From positions 1 through 64,000 of the forward strand of contig JBBPUQ010000005.1 in NCBI GenBank assembly GCA_038501195.1: a DNA stretch of 64,000 nt, in the 5' to 3' direction. Below are positions 48,256 through 59,039 of the stretch, in pieces. Every line of letters starts with the position of its first letter. Position 1 is the stretch's first letter. The notes below the pieces were generated by a model, which was given only the letters and a program-made list of their open reading frames with translations, did no database searches and was not told the origin of the DNA. The stretch is from Nemania diffusa (Eukaryota; Ascomycota; Sordariomycetes; Xylariales; Xylariaceae). Made by a program: the position numbers and the translations under genes.

Positions 48256-50447
48256 TTTAGTTTTATAAGCTATTTTGCTTTTGTTTTTAGTTTTTTTTAG
48301 CTTGTATTAACTTTTAATAAAACTATATAGTTGTTTGAACTTTAAACTGCTAAAAAAATGAAATTTTAACAGAAAATTTAATACTTTTTAAAATTTGTTT
48401 TTTAAAAGCAACATTAAAAGCTTTATAATTTGTTTATTTAAAATTAAACAATTTGTTTTAGCTTTATAAACTTTTAAACTTGTTTTTAAAATAATTAAAG
48501 TATAGCAGCTTAAAATTTTGCTAAAAATAAATGCTTTTAAAACTAAAAGCTATTTTATATATTAAATATAATTGAACATATTATATATTAGCAATAAACT
48601 ATAAACAGTTAAAATATAGTTTTAACAATAAAGTAATAGTATTATAAAACTTAAGTAATAAATATTTTATATATAAGCTAGATTTAACAAAAAAAGTTAT
48701 AAACTAGTACATAATTTAATTATTTTTAATGTTTTAATTTTTAGTGTTGTTTTACTTTTTAATAACTGTTTTATAATTACTATATAAAAACTATAGCGTA
48801 TTTTAAATGCAATATTAACGGATTAATAAAATGCTTTGTTTTTTTAATTGCTATTAAACTACAAAATTAAAAAATTGAGTTTGTTACTGCTAAAAAACTA
48901 TAGCTTGAAATATTTAGCTAATAAACTAGTATTTAAAAAAAGCATTTGAAATTGTTTAGTAAAATTTATATAGTAACTTTGTATTTTTTTTGTTTAAAAC
49001 AAAAAAAGCTTTAGTAAAATTTGCTTTGTTGAAATAAATATGCTAACAAATAAGATTTGTTTGAATAGCTTTAAATATATTTATATTTAGTTCTATAATT
49101 AAAAAAATAATACAACTATTAGTTTTAGCTTTAGTTTTTATGTTGTTTGTTTTATTATAATGTATATATAGTGCAAATAATGCTAAAGCTTGCACTTGTT
49201 AGTTAAAACTAGTAGAAACAATTATTAAGTAAACAATTTGTTTATATATATATACTAACTTTTTTGTTATTAAAAAAAACGAAAAAGCGTTATGTTTATA
49301 TATAGCAGAAAATATTATATATATTACTGCACTGTTATATTTATTGAAATAAATATAAAGAACTTTATAAAATAATATATGTATTAAAGATTTTATTGCT
49401 AGATTTATTTTTACTACAAAAAAAATATAAACATTAAAATGTAATAAACAAATAAACTAAAATAAAACAATATAGCAAACATTTTAAATAAAGTTTAATA
49501 GCTATAAAATTTAAATATAGCTATTAATATTGTATATAATATATAACATATTAAAATTAGTCGAGTTTTTTGTACTTAAACATATTTTAATTAAAAATTA
49601 GCTGTTTATAATTAACGATTCAGTTGTATCAAATAAATAATGTGTATTAGAAAAATCAACAAAAAAAAACATTGTAAATTGTGTAAAAAACATATTTAGT
49701 TTTTAAAAGTATAGTTTGCTAAATATTTATTAAAAATAGTTAACAAGTAAATATTTAACACGAAATTGTTTAAAAAGTGTTTAGTATAAAGTAGCATTAA
49801 AAAAATATAACTTAATATTAGTTATAAGCTGCTAAATGCTGTTACTAAACTAAATTGTTTAATTTAAAAAAAAATGTCGATTATTAATACATTAGCTTAA
49901 AGTTGAAATATTATAGCTGTAAGTATAAAAAGTTTAAATATAAAAGTTTTTAATACAAAAAACAAAGCTATAACAAAAAACAAAATAAAATATATAAACA
50001 ACTTAAATATTAAAGCATAAAAAACTTTAAATCTATTTCAGTAGCTAAAAATAAATAAAAAGCTAAATAGCAAGTTAGTTATTGTTTAATAGCTAATTAA
50101 TAAAGTAGCTATTGAAAAAATCGTTGTTATTGTTGTTGTTGTTACTTTGATCCGAATCTATATTAAAAAAAAAAAAAAAATACAGAAAAAACAAAAAACA
50201 CAAAAAATATAATAATTTATTGTTAAATTCAATATTAAAGTTAAAATCTGCTATAAAATCAAATACTGCTAAAAACAAACATTTTTTAATTAGTTAAAAA
50301 AAAAAATAAAAAAAAAACAAAAGTACATATTAAATAAATTGTTGTTTAAGTGAAAAAGTAAGCTTAAAAAATTTATTGAACTAGTTATTAAATAATTATA
50401 GTAAAACTAAAGCTGTTAAAAAAACTAAAGCAATAGCAAATATTAGT
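48256..50447. other. Hypermutated DNA, no gene recognised
   Basis: No gene was identified. A GTT trinucleotide run at 50,122-50,142 would read as poly-Asn on the minus strand within a 61-codon frame; this is most likely a microsatellite. Confidence 0.45.
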
Positions 50448-50582
50448 ATAAAGTTAAAAAAATAAAAGTTAAAGTTAAAAATAAAAATAAGCTTAAGCTT
50501 TAAAAAAACAAAGTAACAGCAGTATTTAATATAAAGTTAAAAAAACAAAAGTTAAAATTAAAAATAAAATTAAGTTTAAAAA
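50448..50582. repeat. Short A-rich tandem duplication
   Basis: Two units about 80 bp apart share ATAAAGTTAAAAAAATAAAA, GTTAAAGTTAAAAATAAA and AAGCTTAA words. A lysine-rich translation is possible upstream (KAVKKTKAIANISIKLKK) but stops follow at once. Confidence 0.5.
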
Positions 50583-51660
50583 CTATTATAAAAAACATAG
50601 AACAGTATATATAAAGTATAATAAAGTAATAAGTAATTACAGTTCGAAATTATATTTTACAGTGCAACAAAAACAAATATTTTATATAGCATATAGCTAA
50701 TATAAATTTACTATAATTAACACTCAAATACTAGCTATAAAATATATTAAAAATAGCGTAAAAAATTAACAGAAAAAATAGTAAAATAAATAAATTATTA
50801 ACTATACTATATAGTATAAACAAATAAAACTAGTACTTTATATTAAATAAAGTAGCATATATAAATAAACTAATTATATATAATAAAAATATTAAAACTA
50901 GTGTTTATATAATTTAATATATAAAAGTGTAAAACTTGCTTTGTTAAATATTTACGCTAAACTAAACTTGCAACAAAAGTTTGCAATAAAAGTTTATAAT
51001 AAAAATTAACTGCAAGTTTACTAAAAAAATTAGTATGCTAAAAAATACTAAATAAAGTATATTTTTATAAATAATAACTATATAAATAAAATAACATAAA
51101 AAATAATAGTATAAATATTTTAAATAACAAAGCTAACGAAAAAAGTAATAAACTAGTATTTATAAATAGCATAGTAACATAAATGTTTAAAACTTTATAT
51201 AGCAGTATATAAATATAAAAAAAGTACAAAAGTACAAAAAGCTAAAAAGCTGTATTGTTATATTAGTATATAAAAAAATAATATATTAAAAAAATAAGTA
51301 AAAACTTAGCAAAATTAAAACTTTTAGTTATATAAGTTAATAAGTTTAAATAAAACTACAAATTAGTTAAATAACTATATATTAAATAACTAATTTGCAA
51401 ATTAGTCGACTTGTTAAATTATTAACAAGTTTATCAACTTATTAACAAAAAAAATCCCTTTTAAGTTTTATAACAAACTACTAAGCAATAAATAAAGCTT
51501 TAATAATTTTATTAACTTTAAATAATTTTATATGTTTATATTTCAGCGCTATTGTTTTAATATTTATGTTTTAATATTTATATTTTAACGTTTTTATATT
51601 TTTGTTTTTTATATAGCTAGTTAAGCTTGCAAATAAATCTAGCTTTTTTATATAACAGCA
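50583..51660. other. Hypermutated DNA, no gene recognised
   Basis: AT-rich. Near 51,350-51,470 a set of inverted AACTAATTTGCAAATTAGT and TTATTAACAAG words may be a boundary of the module that follows. No coding relic was seen. Confidence 0.45.
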
Positions 51661-52560
51661 AAGTTTGTAATTAGTTATTGTTGTTTAGTTTAATAAACTT
51701 TATATAACTAATTAATAAATTGTAATTTGTCGATTTTTTTGTTTAAAAAGTAATTGCTATACAAAAAAAAAAAAGTATTAAATATTGTACAAAAAAAATT
51801 AAATAATATTAAATAAAATATTAGTTCATACAAAGCTATATTTTAAATATATATATTTGAGCAGTTTTTATTTGCTTCTATTTTTTTTTTTTTTTTTTTT
51901 TTTTTTTTGTATATTTATTTATTTATTTATTTATATATACATATATATATATATACATACATATATATACAACAGCAGCAGCAAAAACATAGCTATTTGT
52001 TTTTGCTTGCTTTTAGTGCTTACAGCAACATATTATAGTTTTAAAATTTTGTTTGTACTAAAAATAATAGCTATATAAAAGTATACAATTTTTTAACTAA
52101 AAGTTAGCTTTATTAAACTATTATGTAGAAATTTTATATAAATATATATATTTTTATATAAATAGTTTGTAATATATTTTTTTAATTAATATATTTGATT
52201 ATATAATAAATTAAAAAAAAAATTGTTTGTACTGCTTTTTTTACTAATATTTTATTTTAAGTATTATTTTTAAACAATTTCGAAAATGTTTAAACAAAAC
52301 TTGTTTACTAAAAAAAATACTTTTAAGCTATTTTAGTTTAAAGCTAAAAGTATTATATTTGCTATATATAAAAGTTCTAAGTTTATAAAGTAGCTATTGC
52401 TATTATATTAAGTCGCTGTTTCTAAAGTGTTATTAAATCTTTAGTTTTTAAAAAAGTGCTTGTAATATTTATGTTTAGTGTTTGTATAAAGCGCATTGTT
52501 TTATATATAACTAAAAAAAAAAAAAAAAAAAGTTATGTTTTAGTTAAAAAGTTATATAAT
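51661..52560. repeat. Subtelomeric module X, copy 1
   Basis: Collinear with 53,640-54,620: GTTGTTTAGTTTAATAAACT, then TAATTGCTATACAAAAAAAA, TATTAAATATTGTAC, a long T tract, a TTTATTTATTTATATA tract, a TA/CA microsatellite, GCAGCAGCAG, TTTTTGCTTGCTTTTAG, TTTTTAACTAAAAG, and TTTAGTTTTTAAAAAAGTGC near 52,440. The shared order over about 900 bp makes this a true segmental copy. The 73-codon frame across the T and TA tracts (51,857-52,078) is a by-product. Function unknown; no coding sequence is shared. Confidence 0.85.
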
Positions 52561-52659
52561 TTGCTAAAAAGTTTTTAATAAACAATATTTTTTTTTTGTA
52601 GTGTTTTTACGTTTAATTTTACTTTAGCTTTTTTTTTTTTTTATATATAAACAAAATAT

Positions 52660-53100
52660 TGTATAGTATATTGTATAAATGCTCTATATATATAAAACAT
52701 TGCGCTATGTTATATATACATAAATATAAAGTATTGCGCTATATACATACATAAGCTATTGTGTTATATTATATATAAATAAACTATTATGCTATATTGT
52801 ACATAAATAAAACAATGCGCTGTATTATATGTACGTAAGTATAAAACATTGCTTTATGTTTTGTAAATATATATAAAGCAATACAATATATTGTGTATAT
52901 ATAAAATATTGCACTATATTATACATAACTAAAATATATTGCGCTATATTATATATAAGTAAGTATAAAATAATGTGCTATAATATATATAAATAAAAAG
53001 TATTGCACTATATATATGCATAAAGTATTACGCTATGTTTTATATACATAAATATAAAGCAATATATTATATTGTATATAAACAAAACATTGTATAATAC
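52660..53100. repeat. Satellite S, array 1 (~35-40-bp units)
   Basis: About ten degenerate units of ATTGCGCTATATTATATATA plus AAATAAAA-type spacer. Variants show C/T and G/A changes (GCGC, GCAC, GTGC, ACAA). It follows module X copy 1 and precedes module Y copy 1. The same satellite returns at 56,550-56,880. Confidence 0.85.
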
Positions 53101-53140
53101 TTGTTTGCTATTTTAGTATACAAGTTAATTCGATTTTTAT

Positions 53141-53405
53141 TAAATAAGCTATATATATATAATAGTATATATTAGTTATATATAAACAGAATATAAAACT
53201 AGTTGTACTATGTTTATATTAATAATTGATACTAAAAAGAGTTTTTTTGTACAGCTGGAGATTTTATTGTAAATGAAATCTTTACTAGCGTACGAAGTAA
53301 GTGCTTGCTTATATAACTATATACTTAGTTGTACAACTGCAGTACAAATACTGCAGCATATAAACTATAACATATAGTTATAACTAATACTAGTATTTTA
53401 ATACT
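53141..53405. repeat. Module Y, copy 1
   Basis: About 260 bp matching 55,991-56,253: AGTATATATTAGTTATATAT, TTGTACTATGTTTATATTAA, AGTTTTTTTGTACAGC, GAGATTTTATT, GAAATCTTTACTAG, then a palindrome-rich end (CTGCAGTACAAATACTGCAG; ATAACATATAGTTATAAC; ACTAGTATTTTAATACTAG). It could be a solo LTR or small element, but the ends could not be fixed. This copy keeps more GC than copy 2 (GCTGGAG, GCGTACGAAG). Confidence 0.75.
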
Positions 53406-53539
53406 AGCTCTTTTTTTTTTTAATAACAACTAAATATTGTACAAAAACAAAAAAATAAAAAATAAAAGTACAACATGCTTTATAATAACTTAGTTCTATT
53501 ATACAGTAAGTCAGTTGTTTTATAGCTATATACAAATAA

Positions 53540-54620
53540 CATAGTTTAATTATTTGCTATATTAACTTAGCTTATATATTATATAACACTTTTAGTTAAT
53601 TGAAATAGCTAATTGCTACTTATTGAATTATTAATTACAGTTAATTCAATAAAAGTGACTTTTTTATACAGCAGTTAAATCTACAATAAATTATTGTTAG
53701 TTAATTTAGAAGTTTTTATACAGTTGATTGATTAGTTGTTATATATTAACTTGTTTGTTTAATAAATAATTGCTATACAAAAAAAAAAAAATATTAAATA
53801 TTGTACAAAAAAAAATAAACAGTATTAGTTGAAGTGTTAGCTTATATAGTATAAAACTTTAAGTATATTTAGTTAGTTTTTATTTGTTTCTGTTTTTTTT
53901 TTTTTGTTTCTTTTTTATACGTTTGTTTGTTTGTTTATTTATTTATTTATATATATATATATATTACACGCATACATATATATACATATATATACTTATT
54001 TATTTATATATATATATACATTATATAGTAGCAGCAGCAGTAATACAATAGCTACTGTTTATTTTTGCTTTATGCTTGCTTTTTTGAGCAGCATAATGTA
54101 GTTTTAAAACTTTGTTCAAACTAAAAACAATAAAGCAGTAAAAGTATACAGCTTTTTAACTAAAAGCTAAGTTTACAAAACTTTTATATAATTGCTTTAT
54201 ATAAATATATATTTATTTTTGTACAAATAAATCTTTTTATATATTTTTAACTAATATATTTAATTGTACAATAAGCTAAAAAAAATATTGTTTATGCTAC
54301 TTTTTCTACTAACATTTTTTTTTAAGTGTTTATTTTGGACATTTTTACAAACGTTCAAACAAAGTTTATACACTAAAAGAAATACTTTCGAACTATTTTA
54401 GTTTAAAGTTGGAGTTTAATTACACTACTTTATACTAATAGCTTTCGAAATAGTTATTAATGCTACATTAGCGCACTGTTTACTAAGTATTATTAAATCT
54501 TTAGTTTTTAAAAAAGTGCGTGCAGTATATATATTTAATGCTTGCACAGCGCTTGTTGCTTTTAGCGTAGCTTATAAAAAAAAAAAAAAAAAAAAAAAAA
54601 AGATTTAGTTTTGCTTTGTT
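53540..54620. repeat. Subtelomeric module X, copy 2
   Basis: Matches copy 1 over its length and copy 3 over its left end (TTAGCTTATATATTATATAA near 53,568 and near 57,433). It holds the same T tract, TTTATTTATTTATATA tract, AGCAGCAGCAG near 54,030, GCTTGCTTTTTTGAGCAGC, ACTAAAAGCTAAG and a long A tract (54,573-54,600). Here the A tract is 28 bp. The 65-codon frame at 53,904-54,101 and the 74-codon minus frame at 54,501-54,725 follow these low-complexity tracts and are not genes. Confidence 0.85.
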
Positions 54621-54819
54621 TTTTATATAATAACTAAAAAATAACAAATTCAATTTTTTAGTTTTTTTCAACAATGTTTTTTTTATATATACTATATAAA
54701 TATTTTTTATACATATATATAACAAAATATTTTATATTATATATAAGTTGTTAAATATATATATATTTTTCAACTTTTTTTTAAATATAAAAGTTTATTA
54801 TACATATGTTTATTAGTTA

Positions 54820-55045
54820 ACTTAAAATAAAAATATATTATATATATATATATTAATTAATATATAGTAAATATATATTATATATATATATAACTGTCGA
54901 TATATAGTAAAAATATATTGTATATATATATAGCTATTAATATAAAATAAAAATATGTTGTATATATATATAGCTGTTAATATAAAGTAGAAATATATCG
55001 TACATATATATAGCTGTTAATATAAAGTAAAAATATGTCGTATGT
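54820..55045. repeat. 40-bp tandem repeat, five to six units
   Basis: Units of 40 bp read TATAAAGTAAAAATATGTTG then TATATATATATAGCTGTTAA. The last unit breaks at ATGTCGTATGTAAG. Differences between units are mostly C/T and G/A. Confidence 0.9.
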
Positions 55046-55990
55046 AAGTAATTCTAAATACATATAACAAAAAAAGAAAAAAAAAAATCAAAAAAATTAA
55101 CACAGCTCAAAATCGATAATTTTCAATATTAATTTAGAACTATATATACTTTAGCTAAAAATTAAACTTGAAATATATAGTAAATGCTGCATATATTACT
55201 GCTACACTACTAAAACTTGTTTATTAAATATAAATTTTTTGTAATATTTAAATATATACTTTTTTATATAAAAAAAAAAAAGAGCAACTTTTATATAAAA
55301 GTCATTTTATATTGTATGCTTTTTTTAGCTAGTATATGAATTATTTTTTGCTAGATTAGCTTTTACAAACTGTTTTATGCTTTATATATTTAAAAAAAAA
55401 AATCTTTAACATACAATATTTAAAATAGCTAGCTAATAACATTTAAGTATTTATATTTAATAATATAGCGAGTTATTTAAATATTAAACATAATTAGCGT
55501 TACAGTTGTAAAATCAGGTTTTTGATTTTAATATTATATATTGATTGAATTTTGTACAATATATTTGCTAATTTTGTAGTTTATAGCAATTTTGTTGTAT
55601 TAGTTTATATTATTATATATAGAAAGTTTTCCCTTGTTATATAAATGTTTTAACACTATAGTAGTTAAAAAAAATAACAAAATATAAAAATAAAGTAGTA
55701 AAAAATTTGTTGTTTAGTTATTATATAACAAATAATCTAGTATAATTATATACTATTTTTTTTAATATTGCTTGTTGTATATAAACTTTATAATGCAGTA
55801 AAATATATTCGAAAATAATATCTAAGCTTGATTTTTTTTTTGAACTTTGTTATACAAAAATTACTCAATTTATATAAAACAAAAGCTTCAAAGTATAATA
55901 CAAAAACTTGTTCAAGCTATTTAAGCTTTAAGCTAGCTTTATTTTTACTTTTGTTAATTTATAGTATATTTTGCAACTACTAATTAATAT
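55046..55990. other. Hypermutated DNA between modules
   Basis: No gene was found. AATCGATAATTTTCAATA and TTTTCCCTTG words are isolated GC remnants. It lies between the 40-bp array and module Y copy 2. Confidence 0.45.
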
Positions 55991-56253
55991 TAAATGAACT
56001 ATATATGTACAATAGTATGTATTAGTTATATATAAATAAAATATAAAGTTAGTTGTACTATGTTTATATTAATAATTAATACTAAAAGAAGTTTTTTTGT
56101 ATAACTAGAGATTTTATTTACAATGAAATTTCTGCTAGTATATAAAGTAAGTATTTGCTTATATAACTATATATTTGTTTGTACAACTATAGTACAAATA
56201 TTACAGTGTATAAACTATAACATATAGTTGTAACTAATATTAATATTTTAATA
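55991..56253. repeat. Module Y, copy 2
   Basis: Same order as copy 1 but more mutated: GTACAGC has become GTATAAC, CTGCAGTACAAATACTGC has become CTATAGTACAAATATTAC, and the terminal palindrome is lost. It precedes satellite S array 2 after about 300 bp of mutated spacer, so the Y/S order is reversed relative to copy 1. Confidence 0.75.
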
Positions 56254-56549
56254 AGTAATATATTATTTATTGCTAAAAAACTTACAATATATTTAGTTAA
56301 CTGAATTTTTTTCGATTTTTTTAACTAAGCTTTTTGTTAGTGCTTTCGCTATTATTTTCGAAATTTTGCTATTAAAAATTTTTTTTTTGCTTTTTTTTAT
56401 TTGCTTTTTTAGCTAACACTTGTATAAAACGTAAATTATAGAACTTTTATATTTTGCTATATTAAATATTTTCGAAAAAATATAAATGCTTTTAAATCGG
56501 CTTTTTTAGTTGCAGTAAATGTTCTAGCCAACTGTTTTTATTTTTTAAA

Positions 56550-56880
56550 AATATTGCGCTATATTATACATATATAAAATATTATGCTATATTATATATA
56601 AGTAAAATATATTGCGCTATATTATATTTAAGTAAAACATATTACAATATATTATATATAAATAAAACATATTGCAATATATTGTATATAAGTAAATATA
56701 AAATAATATGTTATAATATATGTAAATAAAAAGTATTGTGTTATTTTCTATATATAAAAGTATAAAGTAATATATTATATTGTATATAAGCAAAATATTA
56801 TATAATATATAGTGTAAATTTTTATTTTATATAAGTATATAACAATATGTTATATTATATATAAACTGTTAATTTATATA
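56550..56880. repeat. Satellite S, array 2
   Basis: About eight units of the ATTGCGCTATATTATATATA satellite, more decayed than array 1 (ATTACAATATATTATATATA; ATTGCAATATATTG). It ends about 40 bp before the solo LTR. Confidence 0.8.
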
Positions 56881-56920
56881 TATTTTTTAATTGTTTGAAT
56901 ATAAAATATATTGCACTAGT

Positions 56921-57264
56921 TGTTACAATTGTAAAAAGTATAGAAATTAATTAAATAATTTTATTAGTTAAAAACTCTAAAATAAAAAAGAAAAAAAAAA
57001 AAAGCTAAATTATATATATATACTATGTAAAGTATATAAGTATATAAAACTACAAATAAAGTTGCAAATAAAATTGTAAAGTTTAGCTGAAGTTTTTTTA
57101 AAGTAAGTTTTATAAAGTAAATTTTTTAAAATAAGTTATTTTAAAAATTATAGTTTTTATAAAGCAATAAAAATTATAAAGTTACGTTATAACAAAATAT
57201 ATAAATCTTAATTTACAATTACTAAAATAAGTATAAAAATTAATAGCTTATATAAATTGTTACA
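56921..57264. mobile_element. Solo LTR, heavily mutated, 5-bp target duplication
   Basis: TGTTACAATTGTAAAAAG at the start and AAATTGTTACA at the end bound 344 bp collinear with the LTR at 37,041-37,351: GCTAAATTATATATATA where the other has GCTAAATTACATGTGTA, then ACTATGTAAAGTATATAAG for CTACGCGGGGTATATAGG. The flanks are CTAGT (56,916-56,920) and CTAAT (57,265-57,269), a 5-bp duplication with one G-to-A change. It is the most decayed full-length member, so it shows what the mutator does to a known template. The start itself changed from TGTCACGA to TGTTACAA. Confidence 0.85.
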
Positions 57265-57399
57265 CTAATTATTTTATATTATATAATAAAGTAATTATTT
57301 TGTTAAAAAATATATATTGTTTTATATTATATATTAATTAAATTATTTTGTAATATTATATAAATAATTTAATTTAATAATTGTATAATATATTTAATA

Positions 57400-57800
57400 T
57401 AGCTTATTTAATTTATAAGCTTTATTAATTTAGCTTATATATTATATAATATATTTAAATAGCAAAAAGCTACTAAATATTACTAAATTACTAGTTATAG
57501 CTAGTTTTAAGTTATAGCTTTGTTATATAATAACTAAGTGCACTAATAACTTATTGTTGTTTAATTTAGTAAGTTTTGTAAAAAAAATTAATAAGTTGTT
57601 ATATATTAAACTGTTTATTTAATAAATAATTGTTATATAAAAAAAAGCAGTATTAAATATTAAACAGATAAAAAATTAACAGTATTAAAACAAAGTTAAT
57701 TTATACAACAAAAAATTTTAAATATAAAAACTTAAAAAACATTTTTTTAATATTTGTATATTTATATATACATGTATATATATATACATATATAAATATA
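57400..57800. repeat. Subtelomeric module X, copy 3 (partial)
   Basis: Shares the left part of module X: TTAGCTTATATATTATATAA, TTGTTGTTTAATTTAGTAAG, GTTATATATTAAACTG, TAATTGTTATATAAAAAA and TATTAAATATTAAACAG, ending in a TATATACATGTATATA tract. The right part with the T tract, GCAGCAG run and A tract is missing. It is the most decayed copy. Confidence 0.7.
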
Positions 57801-57837
57801 TTAAAAGCTTTTTAAAGTTAAAAACAAAAAAGCTTTT

Positions 57838-57930
57838 GTTTTTAAAAGCTACAAGCTATATAAACTATATAAACTATATAAGCTACATAAATTATATAAG
57901 CTATACAAGCTATATAAACTTTCAATAAGC
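57838..57930. repeat. Short AAGCTATATAAACT repeat
   Basis: Degenerate 9-12-bp units (AAGCTATATAAACTATATA and AAGCTACATAAATTATAT) repeat about eight times directly before the GC-richer island. Confidence 0.75.
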
Positions 57931-57949
57931 TATAAAAAACGAAAGCAGC

Positions 57950-58510
57950 TTTTTTTTTTAGCTTTTTTTTTACTAACTGTGTGCTTTGCTGCATAAGCGC
58001 TTCGTGCGTGCAGCTCCCGCTTCTTTTTAGCTAAAAGAAAAAACTGCTTTTGTTTTTAACGCCTTTAATCCTAGCTTTTTTAATCTTAGCTTTTTAATTC
58101 TAGCTCTAGGTCCTAGGCCCTTGTTGACTTGCAGTTAGGTCTGCAAGTAGGTAAGTAAGTCAGTTGGTCACTTAGCAGGTAGGTAGGCCGGCTAGTGACC
58201 CACTTGGTAAGCTGGCAGGTCACTAAGTAAGTCGGTCAATCACCTGACTGGTAGGTAGGTAGGTCAGTTACTTGACTGGTAGGTAAGTAGGTTGACTGAT
58301 AAGTAAGTAAGTTATTTAACAGGCAGCCAAATCGGTAAGCTAACTGGTAAAGTGGTAGGTTAGCTAGTATGTTACTTGGTTAGCTAGTAGACCGGCTAGC
58401 AAATAACTTAGTAAGTCGGCAAGTTATTTAGTAAGTAAGTAGGTCACTTAACAAATAAGTCACTTAATAAGTAAGTCATTTAACAAGTAAACAAGTTAGT
58501 TAGCTACTTA
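57950..58510. repeat. GC-richer island of degenerate GGTAAGT/GGTAGGT repeats
   Basis: The only sizeable stretch with near-normal composition. 57,960-58,120 is unique-looking (GCTTCGTGCGTGCAGCTCCC near 58,000, a triplicated TTTTAATCCTAGC-type unit near 58,065, and TCTAGGTCCTAGGCCC near 58,105). From about 58,130 it becomes a loose tetranucleotide-based array of GTAGGTAGGTAGGTCA, AAGTAAGTCGGTC and CACTTGGTAAGCTGG words. GC falls from left to right: the last 100 bp is AAATAAGTCACTTAATAAGT-like. TpC and GpA are frequent here. No open frame or RNA gene was recognised. It may be a young repeat or part of a late insertion. Confidence 0.8.
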
Positions 58511-59039
58511 TTAAAATAGTAGTATATGTATATATTGTTAAGTATTTATAACGTAAGCTTTGTAAGCTTTCTGTAAAAATTGTATATATAAAAAACAGCT
58601 TATATATAAATATAGCTGGTTTAGCTAATTATAGCTACATATATGCAATAAAAGCTAAATTGAACAAACTATACCTAAATAAATAAAGAAAATTTCTTAT
58701 TTAAAATAAAAAACAGTTTTGGAAATTTTTCAATAATTAGCTAGCTCACTTTTTTTAAATAAAAAAGCAAAATTATTTATTTCAGCTATAAAATTTTGCT
58801 GAAAATTGTTTATAATATTACAAATAACTTTTTGTTTTACTTAGTTGTTCTTTTTTCGTTAAAAACAAAAGTATATATAAAGTAATTTTTGTTGAAAATT
58901 TTAATTAAACTGTTTTTATAATAACAATTTAACAATATAAATATATTAAAACTAAACATTTAAAACATTGAAATAATTTAAAGTTTTATAATATAATATA
59001 AAAAATAAAAATTGTTTATATAACTATAACTTAAATAAA
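58511..59039. other. Mutated DNA between the island and the long array
   Basis: AT-rich, with GTAAGCTTTGTAAGCTTT near 58,552 and TTAGCTAGCTCAC near 58,738. No gene. The last ~50 bp begins to resemble the end of the 1,139-bp monomer. Confidence 0.5.

Noticed and set aside
50093..50278. Reverse-strand frame with poly-Asn and poly-Phe
   Set aside because: Poly-Asn comes from a GTT microsatellite and poly-Phe from an A tract. It is too short and too low in complexity to call.
51857..52078. 73-codon frame, and the similar one at 53,904-54,101
   Set aside because: Both follow T, TTTA and TA tracts of module X. The translations differ after the tract and are not conserved.
53205..53395. Module Y as a solo LTR starting TGTACTATG, with CTAGT or TTAGT/TTAAT target duplications
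   Set aside because: The apparent 5-bp duplications fit, but similarity between the two Y copies extends about 60 bp upstream of the proposed start, so that boundary cannot be the element end.
57950..58130. Possible tRNA or structured RNA gene in the GC-richer island
   Set aside because: No A-box or B-box pair, cloverleaf or other conserved RNA motif could be found by eye.
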